Shown: positions 50,426-59,748, counted from the first letter of the stretch. The stretch: 64,000 nucleotides of DNA from Rhodospirillaceae bacterium (GCA_040219235.1 JAVJSV010000011.1:434001-498000), one strand, 5' to 3'. The notes: generated by a model from the letters alone, not told the origin. Numbers and translations are program-made.

Positions 50426-51214
50426 TCAGTCGCTTTGGGACCATTTGAAACCTCCGAGTTCGCCGGGTTCCCGTACCAAGTGAATGCGATGCTGATAGAA
50501 ATCCGCGAGATAAACAGAATCGTGTCGCTGAACAGGCTGATAATTGGTATCGAAAACGATAAGCCTAATACGCACCAGGGGTGTTCCTACAGCGCAACCC
50601 AAGACATTTGCATCTTGCATGTCGGCCAACGTGGCCCCGATCAATTGGTCTGCGCTGAGGATGTTGATGCCCTTGCGCTCCAATATGCTCACCAAAGACA
50701 AAGTATCAATTTCAGCAACGTCGAGTTTAACCTCTAAGCTGGCAGGGAAGTAGGTTTTTGATCGACCGATGACCCTGCCCTGCATGACACGTGTTAGCGA
50801 GACGCAGGTGACTTCAGCACCAATATCCAACTGCAAGTCTGTCGCTGTATCGGCGTCCGCCGAGACCTGTTCGACCTTAAAATTGCGGGCTTGAGAGCGT
50901 TGCGCGAGTGAATCGATGCGTTTTAAGACTTGCCCCATGTCGCCAGTGAGTGGTGGTGTCGCATCATTGCCCGTGACAAATGTGCCGCGTCCTTGTTCCC
51001 GGCGCACCAGTTTATCTGTTGCCAGCAGATCAACGGCTTTACGAACTGTGATGCGTGAAACACCAAAGGTTTCGCAGAGCTCGGTTTCGGTTGGAAGTTG
51101 TTTTCCAGACCGATAGTTTCCGTTGTGAATCCAATCTCTCAGCGTCAGGTAGACTTGGTAGTACCGTGGAAGCTTTTGGCTCTCGGCAACAGTGTCGGCA
51201 GTTAAAGGCTTCAT
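50426..51214 (-). CDS. GntR family transcriptional regulator with UTRA domain (HutC subfamily)
   Basis: A 262-residue regulator. Winged helix-turn-helix at about 18-80: YYQVYLTLRDWIHNGNYRSGKQLPTE, LCETFGVSRITVRKAVDLLATDKLV, RREQGRGTFV. The C-terminal UTRA effector domain follows (VTCVSLTRVMQGRVIGRSKTYFP, LSLVSILERKGINI, GTPLVRIRLIVFDTNYQPV). HutC-type regulators usually repress nearby catabolic genes and release DNA on binding the substrate. It is the only transcription factor in the 30-53 kb region, so it is the likely regulator of the amine oxidase and binding-protein genes beside it. Preceded on the same strand by the amine oxidase. Confidence 0.95.
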   Translation of the reverse strand: MKPLTADTVAESQKLPRYYQVYLTLRDWIHNGNYRSGKQLPTETELCETFGVSRITVRKAVDLLATDKLVRREQGRGTFVTGNDATPPLTGDMGQVLKRIDSLAQRSQARNFKVEQVSADADTATDLQLDIGAEVTCVSLTRVMQGRVIGRSKTYFPASLEVKLDVAEIDTLSLVSILERKGINILSADQLIGATLADMQDANVLGCAVGTPLVRIRLIVFDTNYQPVQRHDSVYLADFYQHRIHLVREPGELGGFKWSQSD

Positions 51215-51306
51215 TGGGCCGCTGTCCCCTTGATCACAACTTTATTGCACGTTACGGCAAATCAGCCTTAGACACAGCCCCACGCGTGCAGGACTCACAA
51301 TTATTT

Positions 51307-52710
51307 TTACGCGCGGTCGAACACTTCAAATGCAGCACGTTCGCCAGATTCCATCGCGCCTTCCATCCCTTGCTGCAGGAGGGCTGTGTGCTCGCCTGCA
51401 AAGTGAAGACGTCCGTGAGGATTTGCGACGATGTTGCCGTATTTGGCGATTTGCCCTGGGGCGCGGTAAGCGAAGGTGCCGCGCGTGTAGGGGTCGCCGC
51501 TCCAATTGCGAACAGCAATGCCTTCGACGCGCCCTTCCATGCTGGGCCGCATGGCAGTTATCTCTCGCATTACGTAGGCCATGATGTCTTCATCGTTCCA
51601 CGTACGCAGGGTGTAATTCACAATGCCGTTCAGATAGACCCAGATATACTTGCCATTGGGCGTGCCCCAGTTATACGCGCGACCGATTGGTCCGTCTGAC
51701 CAGAGCGATGAGCCCAGACCATCAATTTCCCAAAACGGTTCATTCACTTTGAGATAGACGCTGGTGGCCTGCCCGTATGGGATATTTGATACGGCTTCTG
51801 CCTGCAGGGGCGGTAGGACGGGATCAAGTTTCAAAGTACGGAGCAGCGTCAGGGGGAGACTAGAGATCGTGTATTGTGCTCTCAAAACTTCGCCAGACGC
51901 TGTTGTTACTTCAACGCCATCGGCTGATTGGTTGATCGCAGCGACAGGCGTGTTCAGCCGCACGTCTCCTTTTAAAGCATTTGCCATGGCTTCTGGAACT
52001 TTGCTCATCCCACCGACAACCAAATTGAATGGCTCGCCCGTCATTTCAAAAGCCGATACGCGCGCTTTGCGCAGGTTCCAGAAATAAGACTCTGTGTGTA
52101 GGCTGTCAGACTGCGCAGCCAGTTGCAGATAGCGAAGATCTTCTGGACTTGCGCCGGCAGCAACGTAGTGGTCGTACAATGATTTGTCGTTGGCGTTGAA
52201 CTCTGCCTCTAGCCAACTGTCAAGCTCTGGGAGACCCGTCTCCTTCGGCATGAAGGCGCGGGTCAAGCCAAAGGGCGGAATATTTCTGGTTTTGTCGGGA
52301 AGCTGATTGACGCTGGCTTGAGGCCAGTCCGCTAAGGACACCCTTTGGCCTCCAGCATTAATCATGAAATTCAAACCCGCGATTTGCCAGGGTTCTAGCG
52401 TGAGGCCAAAGCGATCAACGGTGCTCATAATACGTGCGTACATGGGGCCGATTTCAGACCCGCCGCCTTCTGGCATTTCAGGCTTATCTGCCAGCGTGTA
52501 GACCCGCCCACCCACGCGGTCGCGTGCTTCCAGCACGGTGACGGACATTCCGAAATCTTCCAGTAATAGCGCTGCGTTGAGACCCGATAATCCGGCTCCA
52601 ATCACGATCACGTCTGATTTTGACTGCGCGTGTGCCTTAGATGCTGTGTGTGTCACTGCTGTCGCAGCGGCAGTCTGTAGCAGTGTTCTACGGTTGATCA
52701 TGTGCGCCAT
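51307..52710 (-). CDS. FAD-dependent amine oxidase family protein, Tat-exported
   Basis: A 467-residue flavoprotein from the ATG at 52710 (alternative 52701); upstream in-frame starts would bury the export signal. The start NRRTLLQTAAATAVTHTASKAHA is a twin-arginine signal. FAD-binding IVIGAGLSGLNAALLL (GAGLSG at 38-43), LEARDRVGGRVYT (61-73) and the C-terminal FAGEHTALLQQGMEGAMESGERAA are the flavin amine oxidase signatures. PLTLLRTLKLDPVLPPLQ and GQATSVYLKVNEPFW are also family-like. It oxidises an amine to an imine/aldehyde with H2O2 release, in the periplasm. With the GntR and binding-protein genes it suits amine or amino acid use. Confidence 0.92.
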   Translation of the reverse strand: MAHMINRRTLLQTAAATAVTHTASKAHAQSKSDVIVIGAGLSGLNAALLLEDFGMSVTVLEARDRVGGRVYTLADKPEMPEGGGSEIGPMYARIMSTVDRFGLTLEPWQIAGLNFMINAGGQRVSLADWPQASVNQLPDKTRNIPPFGLTRAFMPKETGLPELDSWLEAEFNANDKSLYDHYVAAGASPEDLRYLQLAAQSDSLHTESYFWNLRKARVSAFEMTGEPFNLVVGGMSKVPEAMANALKGDVRLNTPVAAINQSADGVEVTTASGEVLRAQYTISSLPLTLLRTLKLDPVLPPLQAEAVSNIPYGQATSVYLKVNEPFWEIDGLGSSLWSDGPIGRAYNWGTPNGKYIWVYLNGIVNYTLRTWNDEDIMAYVMREITAMRPSMEGRVEGIAVRNWSGDPYTRGTFAYRAPGQIAKYGNIVANPHGRLHFAGEHTALLQQGMEGAMESGERAAFEVFDRA

Positions 52711-52814
52711 CCCAATAGATTTGGCCAGGGCTGTTGGTATTACTTCGGTAAAGCGTAGGGCTAATCCACCGCATGAGGCAAGCAATGGTCTTAAATTTAT
52801 GATGAATTTAAGCC

Positions 52815-53810
52815 TTAGGAATTAACGCGTATCAACAGGGCAGGGCCGTACATGCGGTCAAGGATATCCCGCGCAGAATCCGGGTTGCCCAGATACCTTA
52901 GGGCCGTGGCTTCACGAATTGGGCGCTTGAGATTTGCCCAGAGACGGCAGAAAGGTCGCGCTGAGAAGATGTCACGTAATCGCGTATTTCTTCTGATATG
53001 CCGCTCTATTTCAACGGCACGGTCAGAGTTTGGAGTGCTGGGTGATCGGTCAGATTTTTTAAAAACCACATTCAGGTGTCCGGTTCCCGGCAAAATAGCC
53101 AAGTCTGTTGCCACTAATCCTGCCAGACTGCCTGCGTAAATCAGCCCGGTATGAGAAAAATTGTGGAGGTGTGCCAAATGGAACAACCGGTGGGGTCCAT
53201 GGTAGCGGGCCTCTACGTTGGGAACTTCAACAATAAGCACCCCCGACTCTGATAGCTGCTGGCCGAGCGCGCGCAAAACATTCACGGGATCAGCCAGATG
53301 CTCGAGCACATGGTGCAGGGTGATAACATCCCACGCAGAGCCGGTTTGAAGCGTGGCTTCCACGGTGCCGACATCGACATCAATTTCATAAGATGTATTG
53401 GAGAAGTCTGCGTATCCACGGTTTGGTTCAATGCCTTTGGCTTGAAATCCTGCCCGTGTCATCAGATAGATGAACTCTCCACCGCCAGACCCAATATCCA
53501 GCACTCGGCCTGCCGGTTGCGCATAGGGCAACAGACGGTCCAAACGCTCTAACGCTCGCAGGCCAGCCCGATAAACGTGTTTTGGTTTTGGCGTCATCAC
53601 GCCTTTATAATCAGAGCGGTAATTGTCCGAATAAAAGGCGTTCAGTTCCGCCGTTGTGGGTTGTGGATTGGTAAAAACATGTCCGCAGTTACGACAGAGA
53701 TCTGTCTTAAGTGGAGTATTATGACGGTCCTTCTGGCCAATACAAATAAGATTCGCAGACGAGCACAGTGGGCATGAGATCGATTGACCAATAAATGTGA
53801 GAGCGCTCAA
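52815..53810 (-). CDS. Zinc-ribbon class I methyltransferase
   Basis: A 331-residue protein. The start is a TTG at 53810 overlapping the TGA of the upstream acyltransferase gene (TTGA), with GAGG seven bases before. An N-terminal zinc ribbon has ISCPLCSSANL and LCRNCGHVFTNPQPT (two C-x2-C pairs, about 13-45). The methyltransferase core is GRVLDIGSGGGEFIYLM, KGIEPNRGYADFS, and WDVITLHHVLEHLADPVNVLRAL, then EVPNVEARYHGPHRLFHLAHLHNFSHTGL. This is the type that modifies sugars or lipids in surface polysaccharide pathways. Coupling to the LpxL-type gene and the nearby glycosyltransferase supports an envelope role. Confidence 0.87.
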   Translation of the reverse strand: MSALTFIGQSISCPLCSSANLICIGQKDRHNTPLKTDLCRNCGHVFTNPQPTTAELNAFYSDNYRSDYKGVMTPKPKHVYRAGLRALERLDRLLPYAQPAGRVLDIGSGGGEFIYLMTRAGFQAKGIEPNRGYADFSNTSYEIDVDVGTVEATLQTGSAWDVITLHHVLEHLADPVNVLRALGQQLSESGVLIVEVPNVEARYHGPHRLFHLAHLHNFSHTGLIYAGSLAGLVATDLAILPGTGHLNVVFKKSDRSPSTPNSDRAVEIERHIRRNTRLRDIFSARPFCRLWANLKRPIREATALRYLGNPDSARDILDRMYGPALLIRVNS

Positions 53811-54709
53811 TTTTTGACCTCGTCACGTGGCCACCTATTGTGCAGCCATAGCCATTGTCCTGGCTGGTTTCTCACCCAGCCCTCAATGGTTTGGTTGATT
53901 TTGAGCAGTACTTTCTTAACATCCTCTTCTGTATCCCCAGTATTTTCTGCGAACCAAGGTTGTTCGTAAGTCACGCGAAAATGGCAGCCATTCACACGTT
54001 CTGAATGCGCTGGGAGCAGAGCGCATCCGTACTTCAGGGCCAGTCGTGCAACGGCATCCCCCGTCATAGCATCCCGCCCAAAAAATGGGACTGAAACGCC
54101 GGTGTTCATTTTCTGATCAACGGCCATTTGAACAAAGCCGCCCTCTTTCAGCACGCGTATAATTTCACGCGCACCGCCTGCGCCTTTTTGAATTAACGCG
54201 CCGGTTCCGCTGCCGCGTGCATGTCTTAATAGATCTTCTATTAACGGGTTATTGGGTGCCCGGTAGACTAAGGATGGTGGCGTTACGGCCCATCCTATTG
54301 TTAAGGCGCTGACCTCCCAGTTTCCAATATGCGCTGAGAACATAATGACCGGCGCATCCGCGTTCGCGATCTCTTTAGCAAAATGCAATCCATCAACTTC
54401 GACATGTCCTTTTCCGCCCCTCCAAAGCCGTGACAAGGTCGCATACTCAGCCATGACACGGCCAAAATTATTCCAAACATTTTTTAGTGTTGCCCGACGT
54501 TCGCGGTCTGTCATGTCTGGCAAAGCCAAGGCTAGGTTCCGCTGGGCCGTGAGTTGGGCGCGACTGAGTGGCCCAAATAATTCCGCCAATTTTCCGCCAA
54601 TGGCCGACGCCATCGTGACGGGCAGCACGCGAAATAGACTGAAGGCGGCATAGGCCAGTGCTGCTTCGAGTCTGTGTTGAATTGGTTTAGCAAGGGCCTT
54701 GCGTGTCAT
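53807..54709 (-). CDS. Lysophospholipid/lipid A acyltransferase, LpxL/HtrB family
   Basis: A 300-residue inner-membrane-associated enzyme. Catalytic dyad motif H-x4-E is His127/Glu132 in MFSAHIGNWEVSAL; GGAREIIRVLKEGGFVQMAVDQKMNTGVSVPFFGRDAMTGDAVARLALKYGCALLPAH is the substrate-binding core, and the end (VRNQPGQWLWLHNRWP) is the canonical LpxL C-terminus. It transfers a secondary acyl chain to Kdo-lipid A or a similar lipid. Length is normal. It shares a TTGA overlap with the methyltransferase that follows it. Confidence 0.93.
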   Translation of the reverse strand: MTRKALAKPIQHRLEAALAYAAFSLFRVLPVTMASAIGGKLAELFGPLSRAQLTAQRNLALALPDMTDRERRATLKNVWNNFGRVMAEYATLSRLWRGGKGHVEVDGLHFAKEIANADAPVIMFSAHIGNWEVSALTIGWAVTPPSLVYRAPNNPLIEDLLRHARGSGTGALIQKGAGGAREIIRVLKEGGFVQMAVDQKMNTGVSVPFFGRDAMTGDAVARLALKYGCALLPAHSERVNGCHFRVTYEQPWFAENTGDTEEDVKKVLLKINQTIEGWVRNQPGQWLWLHNRWPRDEVKN

Positions 54710-54822
54710 GTTTTTTTATTCCGCTGATTTTGACCTTGCAAGGTCTGTCCATTCTTACGGTAAGTGTGCGATAGGGTACAGCCCGGATGCTGCCCAAAGA
54801 GATAGAAGTCAGATAGGACCTT

Positions 54823-55851
54823 ATGCGCCTACTTCATATTATTGCAGGTGGAGAACATGGCGGTGCAGAACGGTTCTTCGTTGATCTGGCCACAGCGTTG
54901 TCTGCCCGCGGTTATCAACAGCACGCTGTTTCGCGGCTTTATCCTGACAGGTCTCAGTCTTTGATTGAAGCCGGTTGCGGTGTGACGGTTGCCCGTATGG
55001 GCGGCCCATTGGATATGTTGTCTGGCTGGAGGGCTGCTCGAGCAGCCAGAAACTTCGGCCCTGATATCCTGCTGGCGTGGATGAATAGGGCTGCAGCGCT
55101 GGCACCGCGCGGACCATGGCGTATGGTCGGCAGGCTGGGAGGGTATTACAATCTCAAGTACTACGCTAAGTGCGATCATCTGATCTGCAACACACCGGAT
55201 TTGGTGCAACACTGTATCCGTAATGGCTGGGCTGAGGATCGTGTAGATTATATTCCTAACTTTTCTCCACGAATTGAAAATGTTGAGCCCGTGCAACGGG
55301 CCAGTGTGGCGACGCCGGAGAACGTTCCTGTCTTGCTGATTTTGGCCCGCTTGGAAGAGAGTAAGGCCATTGATGTTGCGATTGCAGCACTGGCAGAATT
55401 AACAGAGGTTTATCTCTGGGTCGCAGGCGAAGGGTCCTGTGAGCATGCGCTGAAGTCAAAAGCGATGTCTTTGGGAGTATCTGATCGCGTTAAGTTTCTG
55501 GGGTGGCGGCAAGACCGGGAGGCTTTGTTGGCCGCCGCGGATATTTGCTTGGTGCCGTCCCGGCATGAGCCCTTTGGTAATGTTGTGGTGAACGCTTGGG
55601 CTTCGGGTACGCCTTTGGTCGCGGCAGAAAGCCAAGGACCCAGATATTTAATCACCGATCAGGTCAATGGACTATTGGTGCCCGTTGATAACTCATCAGC
55701 TATGTCTGTCGCTGTGCGCCGGGTGTTATCTGATAAGGATCTAGCCAAGACATTGGTCTCAGGAGGTCAGGACGCCGTGAACGACAGGTTCTCAGAAAAT
55801 GTGGTGATCTCAGCGTATTGCCGGCTTTTTGAACGCCTCAGTTCGAGCTAA
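54823..55851 (+). CDS. Glycosyltransferase family 4 (GT-B)
   Basis: A 342-residue GT-B enzyme. N-terminal RLLHIIAGGEHGGAERFFVDLATAL is the acceptor domain glycine-rich motif; the C-terminal domain holds LLILARLEESKAIDVAIAAL, VYLWVAGEGSCEHAL, DRVKFLGWRQDREALLAAADICLVPSRHEPFGNVVVNAWASGTPLVAA. The E-x7-E donor-site motif reads Glu249-x7-Asn257, so the second acid is Asn. It likely transfers a sugar to lipopolysaccharide core or another glycan at the cytosolic face. Divergent from the acyltransferase gene, with 113 bases between. Confidence 0.9.
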   Translation: MRLLHIIAGGEHGGAERFFVDLATALSARGYQQHAVSRLYPDRSQSLIEAGCGVTVARMGGPLDMLSGWRAARAARNFGPDILLAWMNRAAALAPRGPWRMVGRLGGYYNLKYYAKCDHLICNTPDLVQHCIRNGWAEDRVDYIPNFSPRIENVEPVQRASVATPENVPVLLILARLEESKAIDVAIAALAELTEVYLWVAGEGSCEHALKSKAMSLGVSDRVKFLGWRQDREALLAAADICLVPSRHEPFGNVVVNAWASGTPLVAAESQGPRYLITDQVNGLLVPVDNSSAMSVAVRRVLSDKDLAKTLVSGGQDAVNDRFSENVVISAYCRLFERLSSS

Positions 55852-55921
55852 CTCTTCTTGAAACTGAGCGTAAGAGTATCTGATGATTTACCTGATCAAC
55901 TGTTCCGGGCATAGTTAATCC

Positions 55922-57673
55922 ATGTCAGAAGCCGTTGATGAGATTGTTCAAGCTGTAGACGAAGGTGAAGTTAATAATCACCTTGGCCTGATTGCAGCTA
56001 TGACCCGGGAGTTTATTGCCACCCGCGATGCGGACATAATGGCGAAAACGGGTCTTGAGCGAATCACGACGTATGTTGGGGCAGAGGCATCTTCTCTCTT
56101 TCTAATTGATGACGCTGGGAAGGAATTGGTGTGCTCGGCGTGCTTTGGTCCGGTCGATATTACGGGCCTTCGTATTCCCGCTGACGCAGGCATTGTCGGG
56201 CGCTCATATAAAGAAAATTCGGGCCAAATGGTTCGCGACGTCACAAAGGACGCTGATTTTGGCGCGATGGTTGATGAGCAGACGGGCTTCACGACAAGGT
56301 CAATTTTATGCGCGCCGCTCTCCTTGGGAGATGCATGTCTCGGATGCATCGAAATCATCAATAAAACCGGTGGGGCTGGCCTTTTCGACTCTGATGACCT
56401 GACCTTACTTGAAACGCTTGCTGGAGCTGCGGCGCTGGCGATTCACAACTTCCGCCTGACTCAGCAAGTTGTGACTCAAGAGCGCGAACGGCATGAACTT
56501 GAATTGGCCGCGCAAATTCAGCGGCAGTTGCTGCCGCCGAATGGAGGGCCAGAGTTCCCGGTTCACGGTATCAATATGGCTGCGCGAAGCGTTTCAGGGG
56601 ATTTTTACGACATTCTGCCGCTCTCTGACGGTCGCATCTGGTTCAACGTTGGGGATGTTTCAGGCAAAGGTATGAACGCCGCGCTCTTGATGGCGAAGAC
56701 ATCGAGCCTGTTTCGTTGTTTGGCAAAGGGGACGGATAATCCTGGGCGGCTCTTTGACGCCATCAATAACGAGTTATGCGAGACCGGAACCCACGGGCTG
56801 TTTGTAACGATGGCTGGAGGTTTGTTTGATCCGGCAACCGGCAAAGTCAGCATGGCAAATGCAGGTCATGAGCCCCCGCTTTTGCTGGATGGCTTCGGTG
56901 AGTCTTTTACGTTCTTTGAAGCTGAAGCACCGCCTCTTGGTATTATGAGCGGAATTGCAGGCCCAGAGGGTTATCCGACTCATGAAATAGAGCTTAATGG
57001 CGGGACTTTTTACATTTTTACAGATGGTCTGACAGAAGCCACTACATTTGGTGGGGGTATGCTTGGTATTGACGGTGCACGCGCCCTAATTCGCCAGCAC
57101 GCCGAGGAAAGCCCGGATCTTCAACTCAATTCAATTACTGGGGCAGTAAGATTACCTGGTCAGTCTCTCCGTGACGATTTGACGATGTTGATTATTAAAG
57201 ATACCGGCTATGAAGACGGGACGCGGGTTGCAGTTAAGCCCTTAGAAACAGACGATTCTCCGGTCGGTCAAATTCTCAGACTTCGCGTTCCAGCGAAAGC
57301 GGACCGGTTGAAAGTGATTCGTGCTGGAACCGAGCAAGCCGCAGCATATTGTGGGGCATCAGAAGCTTGGACCATTGATCTAGTTATGGCCGTTGATGAA
57401 GCGTGCCAAAATATCATCCGACACGCCTATACGGGAATGGATGAGCCTGGTGACATAGTGGTTGATTTTATTCGTAAGCAAGAGTGTCTGATCGTACATC
57501 TCATGGACTTTGCTGAACCCGTAGACCCCTCCAAGATCAAATCTCGTGACCTTGATGAGATCCGTCCCGGAGGACTCGGCGTTCACCTCATTAAATCTGT
57601 CACAGACGAGGCTATATTTGTTGAGCCCCCGCCTGGGGTTGGCAATTTATTTAAATTGACCAAACGTTTATAG
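55922..57673 (+). CDS. GAF - SpoIIE phosphatase - HATPase (RsbU/RsbW fusion) partner-switching regulator
   Basis: A 583-residue cytosolic protein with three domains. GAF sensor at about 25-180 (LERITTYVGAEASSLFLIDDAGKEL, GLFDSDDLTLLETLAG); a short coiled link (QERERHELELAAQIQRQLLPPN); PP2C/SpoIIE phosphatase at 215-425 with metal-binding Asp residues in SGDFYD (226-230), GDVSGKG (244-250), FTDGLTEA (366-373) and RDDLTM (417-422); and a serine-kinase HATPase domain at about 455-580 with N-box VDEACQNIIRHAY (491-503) and PGGLGVHLI (549-557). It can both phosphorylate and dephosphorylate a STAS partner. That partner is probably the next gene, 36 bases on. Confidence 0.92.
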   Translation: MSEAVDEIVQAVDEGEVNNHLGLIAAMTREFIATRDADIMAKTGLERITTYVGAEASSLFLIDDAGKELVCSACFGPVDITGLRIPADAGIVGRSYKENSGQMVRDVTKDADFGAMVDEQTGFTTRSILCAPLSLGDACLGCIEIINKTGGAGLFDSDDLTLLETLAGAAALAIHNFRLTQQVVTQERERHELELAAQIQRQLLPPNGGPEFPVHGINMAARSVSGDFYDILPLSDGRIWFNVGDVSGKGMNAALLMAKTSSLFRCLAKGTDNPGRLFDAINNELCETGTHGLFVTMAGGLFDPATGKVSMANAGHEPPLLLDGFGESFTFFEAEAPPLGIMSGIAGPEGYPTHEIELNGGTFYIFTDGLTEATTFGGGMLGIDGARALIRQHAEESPDLQLNSITGAVRLPGQSLRDDLTMLIIKDTGYEDGTRVAVKPLETDDSPVGQILRLRVPAKADRLKVIRAGTEQAAAYCGASEAWTIDLVMAVDEACQNIIRHAYTGMDEPGDIVVDFIRKQECLIVHLMDFAEPVDPSKIKSRDLDEIRPGGLGVHLIKSVTDEAIFVEPPPGVGNLFKLTKRL

Positions 57674-57709
57674 ATCACGCTAGACTGCCAGTTAACGCAA
57701 GGGGGATTT

Positions 57710-58042
57710 ATGGCGTTGGAAATTATAGAAAAAGACGGTGCGACGGTTGTGGCCCTGTCAGGAGACGTTGACCTTCAAACCTCGCCGCAAGTGCGACAGG
57801 GTTTGCTTGAGTGTCTTGAAACTCATGATCGTGTTGTCGTGGATATGTCAGAAGTGAATTACATCGATTCTTCTGGTGTTGCTAGCTTGGTCGAAGCTTT
57901 TCAGGTTTCGCGCAAGAAAGGCACCTTTTTTGCGCTTGCGCACGTGAGTCCGGCAGCAATGCGCGTATTGAGCCTGGCGCGCCTCGATAAAGTGTTCTCG
58001 ATCCACGAGAGCATTGAAGGCGCATTGGCATCGAACGGTTAG
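57710..58042 (+). CDS. STAS-domain protein: anti-anti-sigma factor or MlaB
   Basis: A 110-residue STAS domain: ALEIIEKDGATVVALSGDVDLQTSPQVRQGL, VVVDMSEVNYIDSSGVASLVEAFQVSRKKG. The DSSG motif (53-56) keeps the Ser (54 or 55) phosphorylated in SpoIIAA/RsbV-type proteins. The stop is five bases before mlaE, the place where E. coli has mlaB, whose product is a STAS subunit clamped to the MlaF ATPase. A GAF-SpoIIE-HATPase protein lies directly upstream. It may therefore be MlaB under phosphorylation control, or an RsbV for a sigma factor elsewhere. Position favours the first. Confidence 0.9.
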   Translation: MALEIIEKDGATVVALSGDVDLQTSPQVRQGLLECLETHDRVVVDMSEVNYIDSSGVASLVEAFQVSRKKGTFFALAHVSPAAMRVLSLARLDKVFSIHESIEGALASNG

Positions 58043-58046
58043 TCAT

Positions 58047-58847
58047 ATGACGGGCCGTGTTGCAGATAGTCTAGAACGCGTTGGTCGAGCCGCTGTTGCA
58101 GGCGTAGCTGAAGTTGGTTTTGCAGCGGTATTGTTTGCGCAAAGTCTGTTCTGGATGGTACTTGGCCACAAGCGGGCGCAACCTGTTCGTCTCACTATGA
58201 TTTTCGAGCGTGCGATGGAAGTTGGGATTGCCGCGGTTCCTATCGTCACTTTGATGTCGATCACCATCGGAATCATGCTTGCGATTCAGGGCATCTATAC
58301 TTTGTCCACTTTTGGCGCCGAGCAGCAGGTGACGATTGGGGTAGGCATTTCTGTCGTGCGAGAGTTCGGCCCCTTGATAACGGGGATTCTCGTTGCAGGT
58401 CGTACGGGTTCATCCCTTGCAGCGCGTATTGGAACGATGAGAATCAATCAGGAAGTCGATGCTTTGGAAGTCATGGGCGTGAATCCGGTGCGTTTTTTGG
58501 TGACGCCTGCGTTAGTTGCGATGACGGTTATGGTGCCGGTTCTGACCTTTTGGGCTGATTTGGTCATGCTTGCGGGAGCCGGTTGGTATATTTCAATCGA
58601 ACTTGGTATGAGCATGGGTGCGTACGTAGATAACTTGCGTGAGATTATCGTTGTTGATGATGTGATGCATGGCCTGGGTAAAAGCGTTCTCTTTGGTGTT
58701 TTGATTACGTTGGTCGGTGTCATTAACGGCGCGTTGGTCGAAGGGGGTGCGGAAGGTGTCGGTCGCATGACGACTCGCTCTGTGGTGCTTGCCATAAGCG
58801 CAATCATAGTCACTGACATGATTTTTGCATTCATAACGACGCGCTGA
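58047..58847 (+). CDS. mlaE: MlaE, ABC permease of phospholipid transport
   Basis: A 266-residue inner-membrane permease from ATG 58047; an in-frame start at 58014 overlaps the STAS gene. Typical MlaE/YrbE: LFAQSLFWMVLGHKRAQPVR, a long helix, QQVTIGVGISVVREFGPLITGILVAGRTGSSLAARIGTMRINQEVDALEVMGVNPVRFLVTPAL, and TTRSVVLAISAIIVTDMIFAFI. With MlaF and MlaD it moves phospholipids between inner and outer membranes, keeping outer-leaflet asymmetry. The next gene's ATG comes one base after the stop. Confidence 0.95.
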   Translation: MTGRVADSLERVGRAAVAGVAEVGFAAVLFAQSLFWMVLGHKRAQPVRLTMIFERAMEVGIAAVPIVTLMSITIGIMLAIQGIYTLSTFGAEQQVTIGVGISVVREFGPLITGILVAGRTGSSLAARIGTMRINQEVDALEVMGVNPVRFLVTPALVAMTVMVPVLTFWADLVMLAGAGWYISIELGMSMGAYVDNLREIIVVDDVMHGLGKSVLFGVLITLVGVINGALVEGGAEGVGRMTTRSVVLAISAIIVTDMIFAFITTR

Positions 58848-58848
58848 T

Positions 58849-59700
58849 ATGGCTGAACCCGCACTCTTAGAGGACCCGAACGTAGATAGTCCCCAGGCGG
58901 CACCAGATCGGGACGTCGTAATTGAAGTGCGTGACCTCGTCACACATTACGGTCCACGTGAGATTCTGCATTCTGTCAGTCTCGACGTTTATCAGGGCGA
59001 AACCTTGGTTATTATGGGCGGGTCTGGCTCGGGTAAAACCACATTTTTGAATGCACTTTTAGGATTGGTAAAGCCCACGTCAGGGTATGTTCGACTCCTG
59101 GGGCAAGATCTCAATGGAATTGATGGCGTGGCCCGGACGAAGTTGCGTCAGAAAATGGGCGTTGCGTTTCAGAGCGGTGCCTTGTTTACGTCAATGAACG
59201 TTCTTCAAAATATCATGCTGCCCTTGCGGGAACATACCACTCTTGACGAAACGACCATGCAAATTATGGCGCGGCTTAAGATGGAAGTGGTGAATCTGTC
59301 AGGGTTTGATAATCTGATGCCAGCCGAATTATCTGGAGGCATGATTAAGCGCGCGGCTTTTGCTCGGGCTATCGTTATGGATCCACGTGTTTTGTTCTGT
59401 GACGAACCGTCAGCTGGCCTTGATCCGGTTGTCGCATCCGCTATTGACGATCTCATTATTGATCTGCGCGATGCCATGGGCATGTCCATCGTTGTGGTGA
59501 CACACGAGCTTGAGAGCGCATTTAAGATCGCTGATCGCATTTGTGTGCTGGATCAGGGTAATATCTTAATGGTGGGGACGGTTGAAGAAGTGAAAGCCAG
59601 TGATAATGAGCGTATACAAAATTTGCTCAATCGCCGCACTGAAGAAGAAGTGCTGGACCCGGATGAGTATCTTCGCCGGTTAACAGCGGCAAAAGACTGA
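58849..59700 (+). CDS. mlaF: MlaF, ABC ATPase of phospholipid transport
   Basis: A 283-residue ATPase: Walker A GGSGSGKTT (57-65), Q-loop AFQSGALF, signature LSGGM (162-166), Walker B VLFCDEPSAGLD (182-193), H-loop VVTHELESAF. The variant LSGGMIKRAAFARAI and the EPSAGLDPVVA wording are of the MlaF type. A C-terminal extension past the core (EEEVLDPDEYLRRLTAAKD) is present, as in E. coli MlaF where it reaches over the partner subunit. Cytosolic face of the inner membrane, with MlaE and a STAS subunit (probably the protein at 57710). Confidence 0.95.
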   Translation: MAEPALLEDPNVDSPQAAPDRDVVIEVRDLVTHYGPREILHSVSLDVYQGETLVIMGGSGSGKTTFLNALLGLVKPTSGYVRLLGQDLNGIDGVARTKLRQKMGVAFQSGALFTSMNVLQNIMLPLREHTTLDETTMQIMARLKMEVVNLSGFDNLMPAELSGGMIKRAAFARAIVMDPRVLFCDEPSAGLDPVVASAIDDLIIDLRDAMGMSIVVVTHELESAFKIADRICVLDQGNILMVGTVEEVKASDNERIQNLLNRRTEEEVLDPDEYLRRLTAAKD

Positions 59701-59748
59701 GGGAACAGGGAAGGGGCGTCGGCGTATTAACGTCGTCTAGATAATGTC

